A DNA stretch of 64,000 nt from Leucosporidium creatinivorum (taxonomy: Eukaryota; Basidiomycota; Microbotryomycetes; Leucosporidiales; Leucosporidiaceae): assembly GCA_001600635.1 (NCBI GenBank), contig BCKL01000009.1, positions 434,001 to 498,000 of the forward strand. The letters are read 5' to 3'. This document shows positions 42,396 through 54,442 of the stretch, piece by piece. Under the pieces are notes generated by a model, which saw nothing but the letters and a program-made list of their open reading frames with translations, was not told where the DNA came from and ran no database searches. The position numbers and the translations under genes were made by a program. Positions within the stretch are counted from its first letter, which is position 1, and every line of letters starts with the position of its first letter.

Positions 42396-44390
42396 CTAGC
42401 TTCCCCTCGCCCCAGCTCCAGCTACAGCAAAGCATTCCAACCCCGGTCCATCCCCGACCCAAAGCACCGGTCCTCTCTCACCCGTTCTCCCGCCGTCCTG
42501 TCGCTCCACCTCCCGCCTCTCCCGCCCATCGTCTCTTCGGCGATGTCTTGCCAGACTATCCGATCCGGCGAACGTGAGGGCTTTGATTGGCTCTGAGAAG
42601 GTGCGGAGGAGTGGTGAAGGGTCGGGAGTGGACCAGCCCGCGATGAGCGAGGAGGAGGGTGGGATGATGGGTGTGGAGGAGGAAGGAGGGAGGATTGGCG
42701 ACCCGGTCCGGAGGGACCAGAGGCGGATGCGGGCGTCTTGGCCGGCTGTTTTAGAGTTCAGATAGTCAGCTACGCGTATGAAGTATGGGCGAGGGATACA
42801 GTTGAGCGCACCAGCAGCCACAAAATCGTCCCGCCAGACGTCGAGGCCGATGTCGGCGGTGAATGAGTTGACGTGCCCTTCGAAGGTGAGGTAGGGCTTT
42901 TTGGATGGGAATCGAAGGTCGTACATTCCTAGTGATCTGTTGAGAGATGCGAGGGTCAGATAATAGCCCGCAGAGAGAGGGCTCGACGAGCTCACCCATC
43001 CATCCCTGCTACGAGGAGGCCGTCCTGCAATCGCCGTACATGGGTGACAGAGCTGCTGATGCTCAGTTGAGTCTGTGGCGTACGTTATGCGTCAGTAGTG
43101 GCGCGGAAGGAAAGGTAGCTGACCAGCAAACGAACCTCAGCTCTCGTCTCCGGCGCATCCCCTCGTCCTTCTCGGTCCTCCTTCGAAGGCGAGGACCTCT
43201 GATCAAACATCTTGACATGTCCCTTGCGCGTACCAGCGAAAATGAGGTTCTGTACTTGTGAGACGAATGATCAGCCCCGATGTGGCTAACAGCTGAGGAA
43301 CTGAGCAGCCCACCTCGGTCAGGTCAAGCGCGAAAACGGCTCCGTCGCCCCGCTGGCTACCTGTTATGTAGCCGTCCATGGAGGGTCGGCTGGGGTCTCT
43401 TGAGGTCAAAACTTTTCGGTCGCATCCTGCAGGACGAGACGAATCAGCAGAACCTCGAGCGAACGAGGGCTTGGGAAGAGCACCGAGAGCGACGAGATCT
43501 GGCGAGAGCGCCGAGGTCCAAAGTGAGGTCTTGCGTGGTGACAGGGTCACCGATCTACATCAGAGACCTGGGTTAGTTTTGTTGAAGCTAGCTAGAACCG
43601 AGCACCTCACGCCATGCTAATGTTCTCGCTGGTCGTCGCTACGATGGCTTGCGCTGGAGGGCCGAGACAGGTTGCTCTGCGCTCAGATAGGGTCAGCGGA
43701 GGCTGGGAGAAGTATATAAGGAAACTGACGTACAACATGCGACCACCGCAGGTCAGCAGCGAGGTGATTCGAGCCGGGAGAAGCCACTGAATCCGCCAGC
43801 CTTGCTCGTCGTTCGGGTAATAGGCCTCCTCGTTGCGGACGCGGGAGAGGGAGCCGGTTCTGATGGACATGGAAGGTTAGCTTGTAGTATGAAGCTACTC
43901 TGGAAGGGCAGAGCTCACGCTATCGAGCCATTCGAGCCTCCTACGCGCATGAGGGAGGGGTCCAGCTCGTCGAAAGAGACTACTCCGATGGCTTCGTCCA
44001 TGGGTAGACAGTCGGGGTAGATGGTCCTGGTAGATTGTAGTCTACCCATGGAGAGCGACTCGAGTTCACTGCGATCAAATCAGCTCTCGGCGCAAAGAAG
44101 GAAGCGAGAGGGAGCGGAGCTCACTGATGCATCCTGCTTCTTGAGCCGCCGAGGGAGAGCTGAGCGTCAAACATGGATCTGAGACCCGACATGGAAGGCT
44201 CTACAGCTTTCGCTTTGCCCTTGTCCTGCGCCCGCCGAGCTTTCTTGCGTTGTCGTCCTGCAGCCGCTGGTTCTGGTGGAGGGAGAGGATGGGCTGGTTT
44301 GAAGACGGCGCCGGCGCCTGGGAGTGATTTGTAGAAGCGTGTACCATCCCATTCGTAGCCTGGCATTAAGAACGGTGCCTTGGCCGTCAT
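42396..44390 (-). CDS. DCAF4-like WD40 repeat protein
   Basis: The N-terminus FLMPGYEWDGTRFYKSLPG matches the N-terminal motif of DCAF4/WDR21 proteins (PGxxxD..RYF). WD-type blades follow on many short exons, for example TSLLTCGGRML, AIVATTSENISM, NLIFAGTRKGHVKMFDQR, LQDGLLVAGMDGSLGMYDLR and AGQDARIRLWSLRTG. In animals DCAF4 is a substrate receptor of CUL4-DDB1 ubiquitin ligases. A nuclear-localisation-like RQRKKARRAQDKGKAK lies near residue 50. The start ATG (44390) is only 110 bases from that of the divergent GCFC gene. Confidence 0.75.
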
Positions 44391-44500
44391 TTCTAAAGTC
44401 GAGTACAAGCAGCAGCAGACGGTACGAAGCCAAGGAGTACTTTGGAAGTCACGACTCTCCTCCTTACGCTCACCTCGCTTCTTCTGTAGCTCGACACGCG
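44391..44500. promoter_or_regulatory. Compact bidirectional promoter (110 bp)
   Basis: The start codons of the DCAF4-like gene (minus) and the GCFC gene (plus) are separated by only 110 bases, which must hold both start regions. A ctgtag about 15 bases before the plus-strand ATG could be an acceptor of a leader intron. Confidence 0.5.
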
Positions 44501-47500
44501 ATGGCCGAGGATGATTTACCACCTTCCCCTTTCATCAAGAAGCGACCAAAAGGTGCTATTCGCCCCTCTGGCTCCACTTCCTCCTTGCGCTCCCTCGCCG
44601 CCTCGCCCGCTGCGGGAGCATCCACCCTCTCGTTCGCTCCAGACGACGGCGACGATGACGAGGGAGCGGGCAACGTAGCAGTCATCAGAGCTAGGGGCAA
44701 GAAAACTCCTGCTGGTCGGGTCAAAGATCGGGAAGGCGTGGCGAAGAAGGCAGGCAGGCTGAGCTTTGGAGGAGGAGACGAGGTGAGCTCGCTCGTCTTT
44801 CGTCTGCAGGGACTCAGCTGACTCTAATGAGCTACAGGGGGAAGAGTCCGACACCTCCTTCGTCGTCAAGCGCACCGATTCACCCTCATCCCCCGGCGGT
44901 CGTCGCCTGCTCCGACCGTCCGGCTCGACCGCCTCGCTACGCGCCTCCGACCTCCCTACAGCACTAGAGCAAGCTACCATCTCACCAGCGCGCTCCCTCT
45001 ACTCCAAGGAGCACCTCAACGAGCTCAAAGCTGGTACTCTCTCGACACCACCGCCGAATCGCTCAAACGACTATGATGACTTGACGCGGAGCAAGTTTGG
45101 CGCTCAAATTGACGGTGCGTGGTGCTTCTGAGCACTATCCTGGATTCTTGCTGATCTCCCATGTACTGCAGACATGCCCGACTCGATCCCCACCACCGCA
45201 GCCATCGCCGAAGCCAAGAAGCGGCGCGAGAGGATGCGTGCAGAGGGAGGGGGCACTGGTAGCGATGGCTTCGTGTCGCTCGAGGTTGGGTTCGCCAGCA
45301 AGAGTGGGGAGAGTCGGTTAGTGCGCGAGGATGATGAGATTGGCGATGGGGATGAGGGTGAGTCCGTTCTCTCTCAGGCTCGGCGGAAGCGAGAGCTGAC
45401 CCCCTTCGACAATCTCGCAGATATGGCCGAGTTCACGGGGGCGTCCGAGACGGTGCCGTTGGGGAAGAAGGCTAACAAAGAGGCGGCGGAGAAGATGAGG
45501 AGTGGGATGATCGATATGATCCAGGATGTGGAGGAGGATGAGGAGGACGAGGAGTCGAAGCAGTGGGAGGAGGCGCAGATTAGGCGAGGAGAGCAGCGGA
45601 GACCTGGGTCGCTCAAGGTGAGTAGTAGCGCGTTGTAGCTGACTACCCCGCTGACCCTCGCCTACCCTCAGACCTCCTCGAAACGACCCTACAAGCCAAT
45701 GCCGAGTACGTCCCGCCTCCGTTCCTCCTCACAATCCTTCGCTAACCCCTCCCTCCCCCTAGTCCCACACACCTCCACCCTCCCCACCCTCTCCGCCGTC
45801 TCCACCCGCCTCACCACCGCTCTCTCGACCCTCGAATCCTCCCACACCCTCGACGCCGCGACCCTCTCCCACTTCTCCCACGAGCGTGCCGAGCTGGACG
45901 CGCAGGAGCAAGAACTGCGCACTGAGGTCCAGAAAGTAGAGGAGAAGAACAGGTGGTTCAGTGACTTTAAGCTGTTTATCGAGGAGGTGGCGGCGTTTTT
46001 GGATGAGAAGGTGAGTTCGGGCGTCGCTTTCCGTCGACTCGCCTTGCAGAGACTGACTCTTCGACGGGACGGACAAACAGTACCCGCTCCTCGAACGCAT
46101 CGAAAAGGAGAACGTCGCCATCCAGACAGAACGCTACGCCATCATCTCCCGTCGACGCTTCGCCGACGATTCGGACGATGTGGCGCTCTTCACTGGCGTC
46201 CCGGTACCTTCTGCGTACAAACCTCCCCTTGCGGAGGGTGAGGAACCGCCTGCACCGCCGGAGCCGGAGACGGACGAGTTTGGTCGAGTGAGGGAGGATG
46301 AGGATGGCGTGAGATCGGCGGCCAGGGTCGCAAGGCGGGGTGCTCGGGCGCGACGAGCGGCCAGTCGGGCCACGTTAGCAGCAGGGGAGGAGGAGGACGC
46401 CGGCTCTTGGACAGACGACGAGCTCTCCACCGGCGACGCCGGCGACCTAGCAGACGCTCTCAAAGCCCTGCGAGAGAGCCTCGCCTCCGTCTTCGCCGAC
46501 GTCAAGGCCGACGATTTTAGGGATCCGAACCTTGGGATTCGGAGCAAGTTCGAGGAGTGGAGGGAAAAGTTTGGGGAGGAGTATAGGAATGCGTTTGGCG
46601 GGTTGGCGATGGTGGGTGTTTGGGAGTTTTGGGCGAGGGTGGAGATGGCGCTGTGGAATCCTTTCGAGGTGAGTTGGCGTCTACCGAGGAGGTACCAGGA
46701 GCTTGCTGACCGAAGACGATGCATGCAGATCGACCTCCTCGCCAAGACGCCAGCAGGCCTCGACGCCTACCAATGGCACGCGTCGCTCAGCTCTTACGGC
46801 CACTCGGCGCGCGCGACTTCGCACTCTTCGGACGGCGGCGAGGACGAGCAGGACGAATCGCAGGAGGTCGTAAATGCGCTCGTCACTTCGGTCGTCATCC
46901 CCAGGTTGGAGAAGCTCGCTAAGGAGACGTATGATCCGCTCAGTCGGAGGCAGACGACGAGGGCGCTCGGACTGGTCGATGAGGTGTCGTATTGCGTTGA
47001 GAAGAGCTCGCCCAAGTTTGAGGTGCGTAGTATTACTGAGCTACTGTATACCCTCTTGCTGACCTACTCCATCAACAGTCCCTCGTCGTCGCCTTCGTCA
47101 CTCGCCTCCAGCTCGCCATCACCCAAGCCCAATCCCTCATCGCCCCTCACCTCGCCGCCATCTCCCTCCCTTCCAACGCCTTCGACCCCTCTACCTTCAC
47201 CTCCCGCACACACTTCCTCCACCGACAAGTCAAGCTACTACAGAACGCTGTCCGCTGGCGTCGTTTCGCAAGGAGTTTGCGCCTCTCGGCGATCTCGGAG
47301 TTGGCGGGCGCGGGGCTGCTGTTTGATGAGCTGCTGCAGAGGGAGTTGGTGGCGAAGGTTATACTACCTGTAGCTGAGGCGAGCTGGGGTACTGGTGGTG
47401 AGGAGGTGGCAGCAAAAGTGAGTCTCTCGCGATAGCCGTCTCCGAGTGTCGTGCGCAGAGAGCTGACTTGCGTTCATGTTGCTTATGACTAGGTGCTGAG

Positions 47501-47557
47501 CTTATTGCCAGGAGAAGTACCGCCTGCACTACAGCGTAGGCTGGAAGGCAAGCAGTG
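44501..47557 (+). CDS. GCFC/PAXBP1-type splicing-related factor
   Basis: The protein belongs to the GC-rich-sequence DNA-binding-factor-like family (PAXBP1/GCFC), linked to spliceosome disassembly. The N-terminus is disordered and charged (MAEDDLPPSPFIKKRPKGAI). A coiled coil follows (ERAELDAQEQELRTEVQKVE), then the GCFC core: DPNLGIRSKFEEWREKFGEE, YRNAFGGLAMVGVWEFWARV and EMALWNPFE, corresponding to the WR..YxDAY..L..WNP pattern. A helical C-terminal part ends at ALQRRLEGKQ. Several short introns (for example near 44782, 45114, 45358, 45617, 46011 and 46667) all have GCTGAC- or CTGAC-like branch points. No break is seen. Confidence 0.88.
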
Positions 47558-47660
47558 AAACCTGTAGTCGTCCTTCACAGCTGAGCTCGATTCGAAGCCC
47601 AAAATCGCCTGCGAAGCTCGAGCTCGTCTGTCTCTCTCTTGAACCACAATCTCGCCCGCG

Positions 47661-49490
47661 ATGGCGTTTCAACACCCTCAACAGCGCCGCACTCGTCATG
47701 TACCTCTTCGGGAGGATTCTTCGCCTCTGCTGGACGACTCTGGCGAGTTGTGTACCTCTGTAGACTCGGAGGTGCTCCTCTTCGGTGGCCAAACGACCAA
47801 CGCTCTCCGCCTCTCTTCGGCGACTGTACCCTCATCCAGTACGATCGATCAGTCGTGGCATCTTCTACACAATCGAACTCAATCGGCTACATCCTCGACC
47901 CACCGCTCCTCGTCCATTTCGACGACATCCTCGTCGCGCGATGGTCATCAGGCTGGTGGACCCCCGCTCGCTTCGCCCGCCTCGCTCACTCACTCGTTGT
48001 TCCCTTCCCACGACGGAGGAGGAATCTTTATCGCCGGTTCTCTCGTACAATCAGCCGATGAAGGTACAGGAGGATCAGCTACAGGCGCCACTTATGCTAC
48101 AGAGGAGGAGGAGGAGGACCTCGACAGCTCGCAACCCTCTGGCTCCTCAGCCCTCTCCGACACTTCCTCCTCCTCCTTCAGCCGTGCAGGCGCTCGTGGA
48201 CGCCATGTAGGACTACACGCACCGCCAGGAGGATCCACCATCGGAGGCAGCTGGGCTCTCACCGAAGAAGCCCTCTCGACCGTCCCCCACGCAACGCCTC
48301 TCGGCGGGGCAGGAGCAGCCCATCTGCACGGCAATGGCTCGGGCACAGCCGACTTTACGGAGAGTTCTTCGGACGACGAATCGCTCGAAGGGATCGTCGT
48401 GGGAAGGAGGAGGACCCTTACGAGGAGGGTGGGAGGGGAGCAGGACGACGACGACGAGGTCCTGCTATCGGCGACTCCGCATGCTGTTAGTGCGGGGATG
48501 CTCTCAGAGGCAGGAGGGAGGGAGGGAAGGGGAGGGATGTACGACAAGCGGTACGATGGAAAGGAGGACGACGAGTCGAGTAGGAGCCGCGAGAGCTACC
48601 CTTCGCCGCCGCCCGAGGATCGGAGCAGGATTCGCATCAAGCGCCGACATCGCCAGAGCGGCCGCAACGGCGGCAGTCAGAAGAGGAGCAGCGCCAGTGG
48701 GAGTATCGCTGGAGCCGAAGCCGCCGTCGTCGCCTCCCCTCTCCTTCTCGGCGCTGGCAAATCCAAATCGTCGAGGCGCTCGCAGGACGTCGTCGCTCAG
48801 CAGCTCGAGGAGGATAAGCTCCGCCGTCTGCAAGCCGAGAAGGACGTTCTTCTCGGTGGAGTCGCTAGTCGGCTCATGGAGATCGACACCTCGACCCTCG
48901 AGCTCGTCGCCACGGTCCGAGCACCTCCCACCCCCGAAGCCACTCCTACTCCCTCGCGCTCGACCTCCCCCACTCCTCACCTCGTCACTCCTCGTCAACT
49001 CTCTCGCAAAGCAGCTCACGGGATCCAAGCCCTCGCCCAACACGCCCGCGATGAGCTCGGCGATTCGGCCATGTTCTCCGTCTCGGCCGACGAGCAAGAG
49101 GAGGAGGAAGACGATTCGGGGGAAGAGACCGAGACGGAGATGGACCATTCCCCCCAGCCCCCGCAACAGCAATGGCACACCTCGCCCTCACCACCCATCT
49201 TCGCTCCCCGTCGCGCGGCCGCTCCCTCCTCCTCCTCCCCACTCCGCACCCTCTCGGCCTCCTCCCTCCCTCTCTACCTCTCCGACGCTCTAGCTCCTCT
49301 GACGCACACCAACCTCATCAACTCGACTTCCTCCCTCAAAGCGCCTCTCATTCGGAGGACTTCATCTCTCTCTTCCTCTGGAGCTGTCTTGCCCGGTGGG
49401 GAGGAGAATCCGTGGGGTGGCGAGTTTGAGGGGTTTGAGGCGGCGATGAGTTATTGGAGGAGGCTGTTGAGGAGGATGAGGGGGCTGTGA
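47661..49490 (+). CDS. Large Ser-rich disordered protein, function unknown
   Basis: An intronless frame of 609 codons starts at ATG 47661 (MAFQHPQQRRTRHVPLREDS). It is dominated by Ser/Gly/Asp low-complexity sequence with acidic runs (EEEEEDLDSSQ, DEQEEEEDDSGEETETEMD) and basic clusters (RIRIKRRHRQSGRNGGSQKR). One more ordered helix is VAQQLEEDKLRRLQAEKDVL. The C-terminus is short and structured-looking: EGFEAAMSYWRRLLRRMRGL. No domain recognised. The length, ATG context and host-like codon use support a real gene. Confidence 0.75.
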   Translation: MAFQHPQQRRTRHVPLREDSSPLLDDSGELCTSVDSEVLLFGGQTTNALRLSSATVPSSSTIDQSWHLLHNRTQSATSSTHRSSSISTTSSSRDGHQAGGPPLASPASLTHSLFPSHDGGGIFIAGSLVQSADEGTGGSATGATYATEEEEEDLDSSQPSGSSALSDTSSSSFSRAGARGRHVGLHAPPGGSTIGGSWALTEEALSTVPHATPLGGAGAAHLHGNGSGTADFTESSSDDESLEGIVVGRRRTLTRRVGGEQDDDDEVLLSATPHAVSAGMLSEAGGREGRGGMYDKRYDGKEDDESSRSRESYPSPPPEDRSRIRIKRRHRQSGRNGGSQKRSSASGSIAGAEAAVVASPLLLGAGKSKSSRRSQDVVAQQLEEDKLRRLQAEKDVLLGGVASRLMEIDTSTLELVATVRAPPTPEATPTPSRSTSPTPHLVTPRQLSRKAAHGIQALAQHARDELGDSAMFSVSADEQEEEEDDSGEETETEMDHSPQPPQQQWHTSPSPPIFAPRRAAAPSSSSPLRTLSASSLPLYLSDALAPLTHTNLINSTSSLKAPLIRRTSSLSSSGAVLPGGEENPWGGEFEGFEAAMSYWRRLLRRMRGL

Positions 49491-50463
49491 GGTGGGCTGG
49501 GAGACCAGGGAGAGGGAGAGGCGGAGGAGAGTGGGCACGGTGTAGTCTTAGGTGCCTTCGTGACTGTTGATGATTCTCTTCTGTATGTAGTTTCGTAGCC
49601 TGTCTAGTTCTGTAAACACCCTGTCCATCGCATCGACGCTCAGAGGAGCAGCAGAGCAGCTCGGCGCTCGAGGGCGAGGACTCGTCGGCCGCACAGTGAG
49701 AGCTGTTCAGAGAGGGGCAGTCGTTATATCGTGTCGCCTAGTACTTCAGCTGAACACCTTCCTCCGCCTAGGGCTCTTCTGCCGCCCTGCAGCGAGCGTG
49801 ACAGCCGAGCAGCTGCGAAACGAGCGCGAAAATCGCCTCTGCAGCGTCCTACAGCTCGCAAACAGTCTTTCTTGAAAGCCGCAGCCGGCGAGGAACACCT
49901 TCTTCGACCTCATACTCGCTCGTCAGCTGCTGCAGTGTTGTAGGTTCCCAGTGAAGACGGTTTTCGGCTCGTTCTCTCTTGAGTGAATTGAAGGTGAGAG
50001 AGGGAGTAAGGAAGAGGTAACAACTGACTACAAACTGGAAACTGAAGACGTGGGCACGTTGCGGAATTGCCTCGAGAGTTTGCTTCCTCCCTTGGATTTC
50101 GCCTCTCGGCTGGAAAGGGCGAGACTTCCCAGCTGAGCCTTCTCTCCTCCCACCACATCGCTTTCTCGCCCCCGCTTTCTCGCTTCGCTACCTCACTATA
50201 CAACCCCACCACCACCGCGTACTCCCCCGCAGGCTCTCGGACGGGGTGCAGCGCGCAGGAGCCCCTCTTGCTCGGCGCTGCGGCTCGGCGATGATTGTCC
50301 AACTCTCGAAAGCTCGCTGCTCTAGCTCTTCTGCACCTCCAGGTGGCACTGAATCAAGCTGGGAATTTCGAGAGGGAGACTATGTAGCAAAGAGTAAACC
50401 GAGACTGTATCAGAGAGCGCGCACAAGCAAGCGACCGTCGCCAAACCTTCCTCCTCCTCCTCC
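49491..50463. other. Intergenic region containing an inverted copy of the H2A.Z upstream region
   Basis: Apart from the repeat arm at about 49780-50226, no gene is seen. The 3' ends of a plus-strand and a minus-strand gene converge here. Confidence 0.5.
49780..50226 (+). repeat. Small inverted repeat, left arm (copy of H2A.Z upstream region)
   Basis: About 447 bases match the reverse complement of 54443-54884, at roughly 90% identity by eye. The match includes a long shared block around gaattgcctcgagagtttgc and cgctttctcgcccccgcttt. The copy points rightward, toward the 3' end of the zinc-finger gene at 50464. Confidence 0.9.
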
Positions 50464-52114
50464 TCACGCAGCAACCTCAAAGTTGGGCTTGACGTCGATC
50501 CACTCGGTAGCGTGCTTCTGCTTTCCTTGGTGGCAGACGTTGCACATGTAGTCGAGGGCGCCGTTCTGTTGGTGAGATGCGAGCGTGAGAAGGAGAAGGG
50601 CAGAAGGAGAGTCAGCGAGCCGAGCCGAGAGACGGGAAAAGGAGCTGGAAGACTCACGCCGGACGTACAAAGAGGGCAGAGCCACTCCTCGCCTTCATGG
50701 GACTTGACGTCGACCTCCTCGTCAGACTCGATCTGGTCGACCTCCTCCTCCTCCTCGGGCTCCTCCTCGCGCTGGCGCTTCTTGCCGAGAGGCTTAGCCT
50801 CAGCCTTCTTCTTCCTAGCAGCACGGTCGTCCTCCTCCTCGCTCGTATCCGCATCGTCGCCATCGCCGCCATCCTCGTCCGACTCGGGCTTGTCGCCCCT
50901 CTCCTCCCACTTCTTCTCCCTCGCCGCCAAGCGAGTCTTCTCCCTGTGCTCAAAGTCGCGGTGGACGATGGCGTTGCGCTTGCGAATCGTCTCGCGCTTG
51001 TCGCGCCAGTGACGCTTCTGCTTGATGGTGTAGTTGGCCCAGCCGTTGGGCTTCTCCGGCTCGGCGATGAGGAGGGAATCGAGCTCCGCTTGCTGCTCCT
51101 CGTCGTACTTGTGGTGGCGAGCGAGAAGCTTCTTGGCTGCGGGGGGCTTGCGCTTCTTCTTGGGGGTGTCTTCGTCCTGCGAGTTGTCGGAGAGGTCATT
51201 GACGAGGTCGGCTTGATTCCTCCTCCTCGCCGCCTTGGCGGGGTTGGCGACCTTCTTCTTGCCCTTGCCCACCTTCTTCCCCTTCCCCGTCCCTTTACCC
51301 CTGACTCCGCTATCCGAGCCCGACGAGTCGAGCTGGTCCTCCTCCGAGTCGGGGTCGTTCCTCTGCTGCTCGGCGGCCTTGGGCTTGCGCTTGGGAGCGG
51401 CGGCGGGGGTAGCGGCGCGAGCGCGGAGCTCATCATTCCTGTTGTTGTCGGCGAAGAACTTCATGCCGCCGTTGTCCTTCTTTTGCTTCTTCTTCTTGGG
51501 GGGAGGAGGCGTGTGGCCGCGCTGAGTGCGAGCGGGAGGTCAGCTCGGCGCTCAGCGCAGGCGGCTTCGCGAAGGACTCACGTCAACGGAGCTCGCCCTA
51601 AAGTTGCGAGGAGGTTTTGCTTTCTCCTTGCCCTTGGCCTTCTGCCTGCGACGAGCTAGACGAGATGTAGAGGACGCATCAGCTTCCCCTCGCCCTTCTC
51701 CCTCGATCGCCGAGCAGTCCTCAGGCTCCAGTGAGCAGAGCACGACACTCACCATCCTCCTGATCCGTCTTCTCGGGCTCCGAATCGGTGTCGTGGAGTG
51801 TGATGGTGGTCACTCCCTTCTTCTTCTTGCCGCTGCCGCTCGCTCCTCCCTTCGCCGGTCCATCAGGGTCGGCCTTGATGCGGATCTCCTCCTCTTGTCG
51901 CTTCTCGGCGGCGACTAGAGCATGATTGATGGGACGTTGCCTGTGGGTGAGATGCGTGCAGAAGAGGGTGGAGGAGGTGAGCTGGTCAGCGGACAGCGGG
52001 GGTGACGCCGACGGTCGACGGACAGGGAACGGGCGCTCTGTTTGAGAGCAGGATGGGTGGAAGAGGCTTGGAAGAGGAAGACGCTCACTTCTGCTTCCCC
52101 GACTGACTCGCCAT
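50464..52114 (-). CDS. Lys/Glu-rich nuclear protein with C-terminal C2-C2 zinc finger
   Basis: Starts at ATG 52114 (MASQSGKQK) and has several short introns. The protein is highly charged, with alternating basic tracts (KGTGKGKKVGKGKKKVANPA) and acidic tracts (REEEPEEEEEVDQIESDEEV). A more conserved-looking central block is GWANYTIKQKRHWRDKRETI. At the C-terminus EEWLCPLCTSG and DYMCNVCHQGKQK supply two CxxC pairs separated by about a dozen residues, likely one zinc site. The end is NFEVAA. A chromatin or RNA-linked nuclear role is plausible from composition only; no family was recognised. An inverted copy of the H2A.Z upstream region lies just beyond its 3' end, facing it. Confidence 0.7.
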
Positions 52115-53328
52115 GCTGTAGGCGAGCGACGATGGACGAGGGCGCGACCCGAGATGAGGCGGCGCGGATGAGCTGACTTGGGAGGGTCGAGCGCGGTGGG
52201 CTGCTGGTCGAGTTGTAGGCGAGTCGAGGGTCGCTTTAGAGTGCTATAGTACGCGGGATCTTGTCCAGTACTGTCGCGAGTGAGCTGTCGCCGAGTCGAG
52301 CTGCAGACGAGGTGATGGTAAGAGATCAAGAGGGAGCGCTCGAATCCGGGAGCCTTGAGTCGTCTCGAGCTCGCGTTTCGACTCTCTCCATGACTCTGTA
52401 CCGGGTAGAGATCTGCTCTATGGGTCGGTGTAGTCCATCGCTCGTCCTCCGAGCCTTCGATTGCTCAGCAGAAGGCGAGCGGCGAGCGGTAGCGACGACG
52501 TGTTCCAGTTCGACAGGTGCAGGCTATTCGGAGAAGGATCTGGCGGTCTGAGACTGTTCAATATATGTACTTAGGCCACTCTGGTCCGCTGCCCAAGCAC
52601 TGAAATCCCTCAACGCCGCCTCAGAGTCGAGCTCGGCGCCGAGATCTCTCAGCCAGCTCCTTGCGAGTCTACAGAGCTCCAGAGAAAATCGCGAGCTCCG
52701 GGGCGGAGGAATTGGACCTCGAAGCACCCCCCAGACCTGCTTATATTTGATCGACACGCTTTTGCAGCCTTGAAGGTCACCTCCCCTTCGCCGAGCCGAG
52801 TGCGCTTCTCTCACAGTTCCTCACTCTCAGACCCTTCCTGGAGACCTTCGAGCGGGTTGGCGACCTCAAAGAGAGTGCTTTTGTTCTTCTGCAATCCTCC
52901 ACAGTCCTCTGCAGGGATTTGAAACCAGCAAACACGCCCTTCGGCGATAGACGCGTCCCTCCTCACGTGATCGAAGCGTTTTCAGCTTCTTCCAGGTTCT
53001 GTAGACCATCACCAGTCGACGGGGAGCACCACCTGATCAAGTACTACATGAGCAGACACCTCAGAGTCGCCAGCTCTCGTTGCAGGCTCGCTAAGGCTCG
53101 TGCTCTCGGTTTGCTCTCGAGGAAGATCAGGTGAAAGACGGAGATTTGGAAGGCTAGCAACTACAGAACCGAGGGGGGATAGCAAAAAGGGGGGGAGGAG
53201 AGATTATAAGGCAAGGAAAAAAGGGAGGGGGTGTAAACTACCTAACCGCTGTGGACGCAACGGAAGGGGAAAGGACAAGCGAAAGCAGCGATGGCCTCGA
53301 CGACGACGACGGCGGTAAGAGACGGCGA
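52115..53328. other. Intergenic region, 1.2 kb
   Basis: No gene could be supported. The frames at 52524-52814 (minus) and 52919-53134 (plus) lack an ATG start and family resemblance. The region should hold the promoter of the zinc-finger gene and the 3' flank of H2A.Z. Confidence 0.4.
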
Positions 53329-54432
53329 TTACTTGGGTCCGATGGGGACTCCCTGCTTGGGCATCTGAGGCTTGGGAGGCATCTGCTGCTGCTGCTGCTG
53401 GGGCATGCCTCCGGGCTGGCCAGGAAGGGGAACTCCGGGGACCTTGATGAGGTTCTGGTTAAGTGAAGGGCGAGGAGCGCGTTAGCGGGGCTGTACTCGA
53501 GCGGCAAGAGCGGTATGACGCACCTTGTGGATGTGAGGGAGAACTCCTCCTCCGGCGATGGTGGCGCGGATCAACGAGTCGAGCTCCTCGTCTCCACGGA
53601 TGGCGAGCTGAAGATGGCGAGGAGTGATACGCTTGACACGGAGATCCTTTGAGGCGTTTCCTGTGGGTAGATAGAGTGGTTAGCGATGCCTGGAGCGGTA
53701 CAGCACCCTGTAGCGAGCTCACCAGCAAGCTCAAGAACCTCGGCGGTGAGGTACTCGAGGATGGCGGAGGCGTAGACGGCGGCCTTGGCTCCGACACGCA
53801 TGTTGTTCTGGGTGCGAGCCTTGAGGTAACGGTGGATACGTCCGACGGGGAACTGGCGTAGTGGAAGATGGGTCGGTCAGCCTTGTTTGCTCTCCAGGTT
53901 CGACGCGACGGCGAAGTGTGATGGAGGAATGTTGGGCGAGCGCCGAAGATGGCGCTGGAAGTGATGGCCGGGCATGGCGATGGTAGTGATGATGTAGTAG
54001 ACCTCGGCGCAGGCCGCGAGAGCCCTGCAGAGCCTTCACGACCGTTGATGAACCGACGTGACCAGCCCGCCGCCGCCCGCGACAAACATTGCCCCCGTCG
54101 GCGCCCATGTAGTCCGTTCGAGTTGCGCTTTCGTACAGCGGTAGATCCGATGTCGATGCAGCTGCTGTAGAAAGCTCACCTGGAGTCCGGCCTTCTGCGA
54201 ACGAGTAGACTGGGCCTTGGAGTCGCCTCCAGCCTTGCCTCCCTTTCCGCCCTTGCCTCCCTTTCCTCCGGTCTTGCCTCCAGCAGCAGCTGTAGTGAGG
54301 TAGATGGAGAAGAGCAGGAAGATGTAGCGGAGTAGAGAGGGCGGCGGCGACGAGAAGAACGGGAGAAAGAGTGGTCAAACGAGGTCAGCATTGGTTGCTG
54401 CAGTGAAACGAGGAAGTGACCGCACTGGACAT
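53329..54432 (-). CDS. HTZ1: Histone H2A.Z variant
   Basis: H2A.Z replaces H2A in promoter-flanking nucleosomes. The N-terminal tail is Gly/Lys-rich ([18 protein letters not shown]). The histone fold reads [40 protein letters not shown] and [20 protein letters not shown]. The H2A.Z-type end is [20 protein letters not shown] followed by KNLIKVP. Beyond that is an unusual Pro/Gln-rich extension with a poly-Q run ([20 protein letters not shown]) ending VPIGPK. Four introns were seen; the first starts after only seven coding bases (ATGTCCA) and the second is about 320 bases. The start is at 54432, 11 bases from the inverted-repeat arm that covers its upstream region. Confidence 0.95.
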
Positions 54433-54442
54433 GTTTATAGGT

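Noticed and set aside
50697-51659. Leu-rich plus-strand frame resembling a membrane protein
   Set aside because: It is antisense to the Lys/Glu-rich gene: Lys and Glu codons read backward give Leu-rich sequence.
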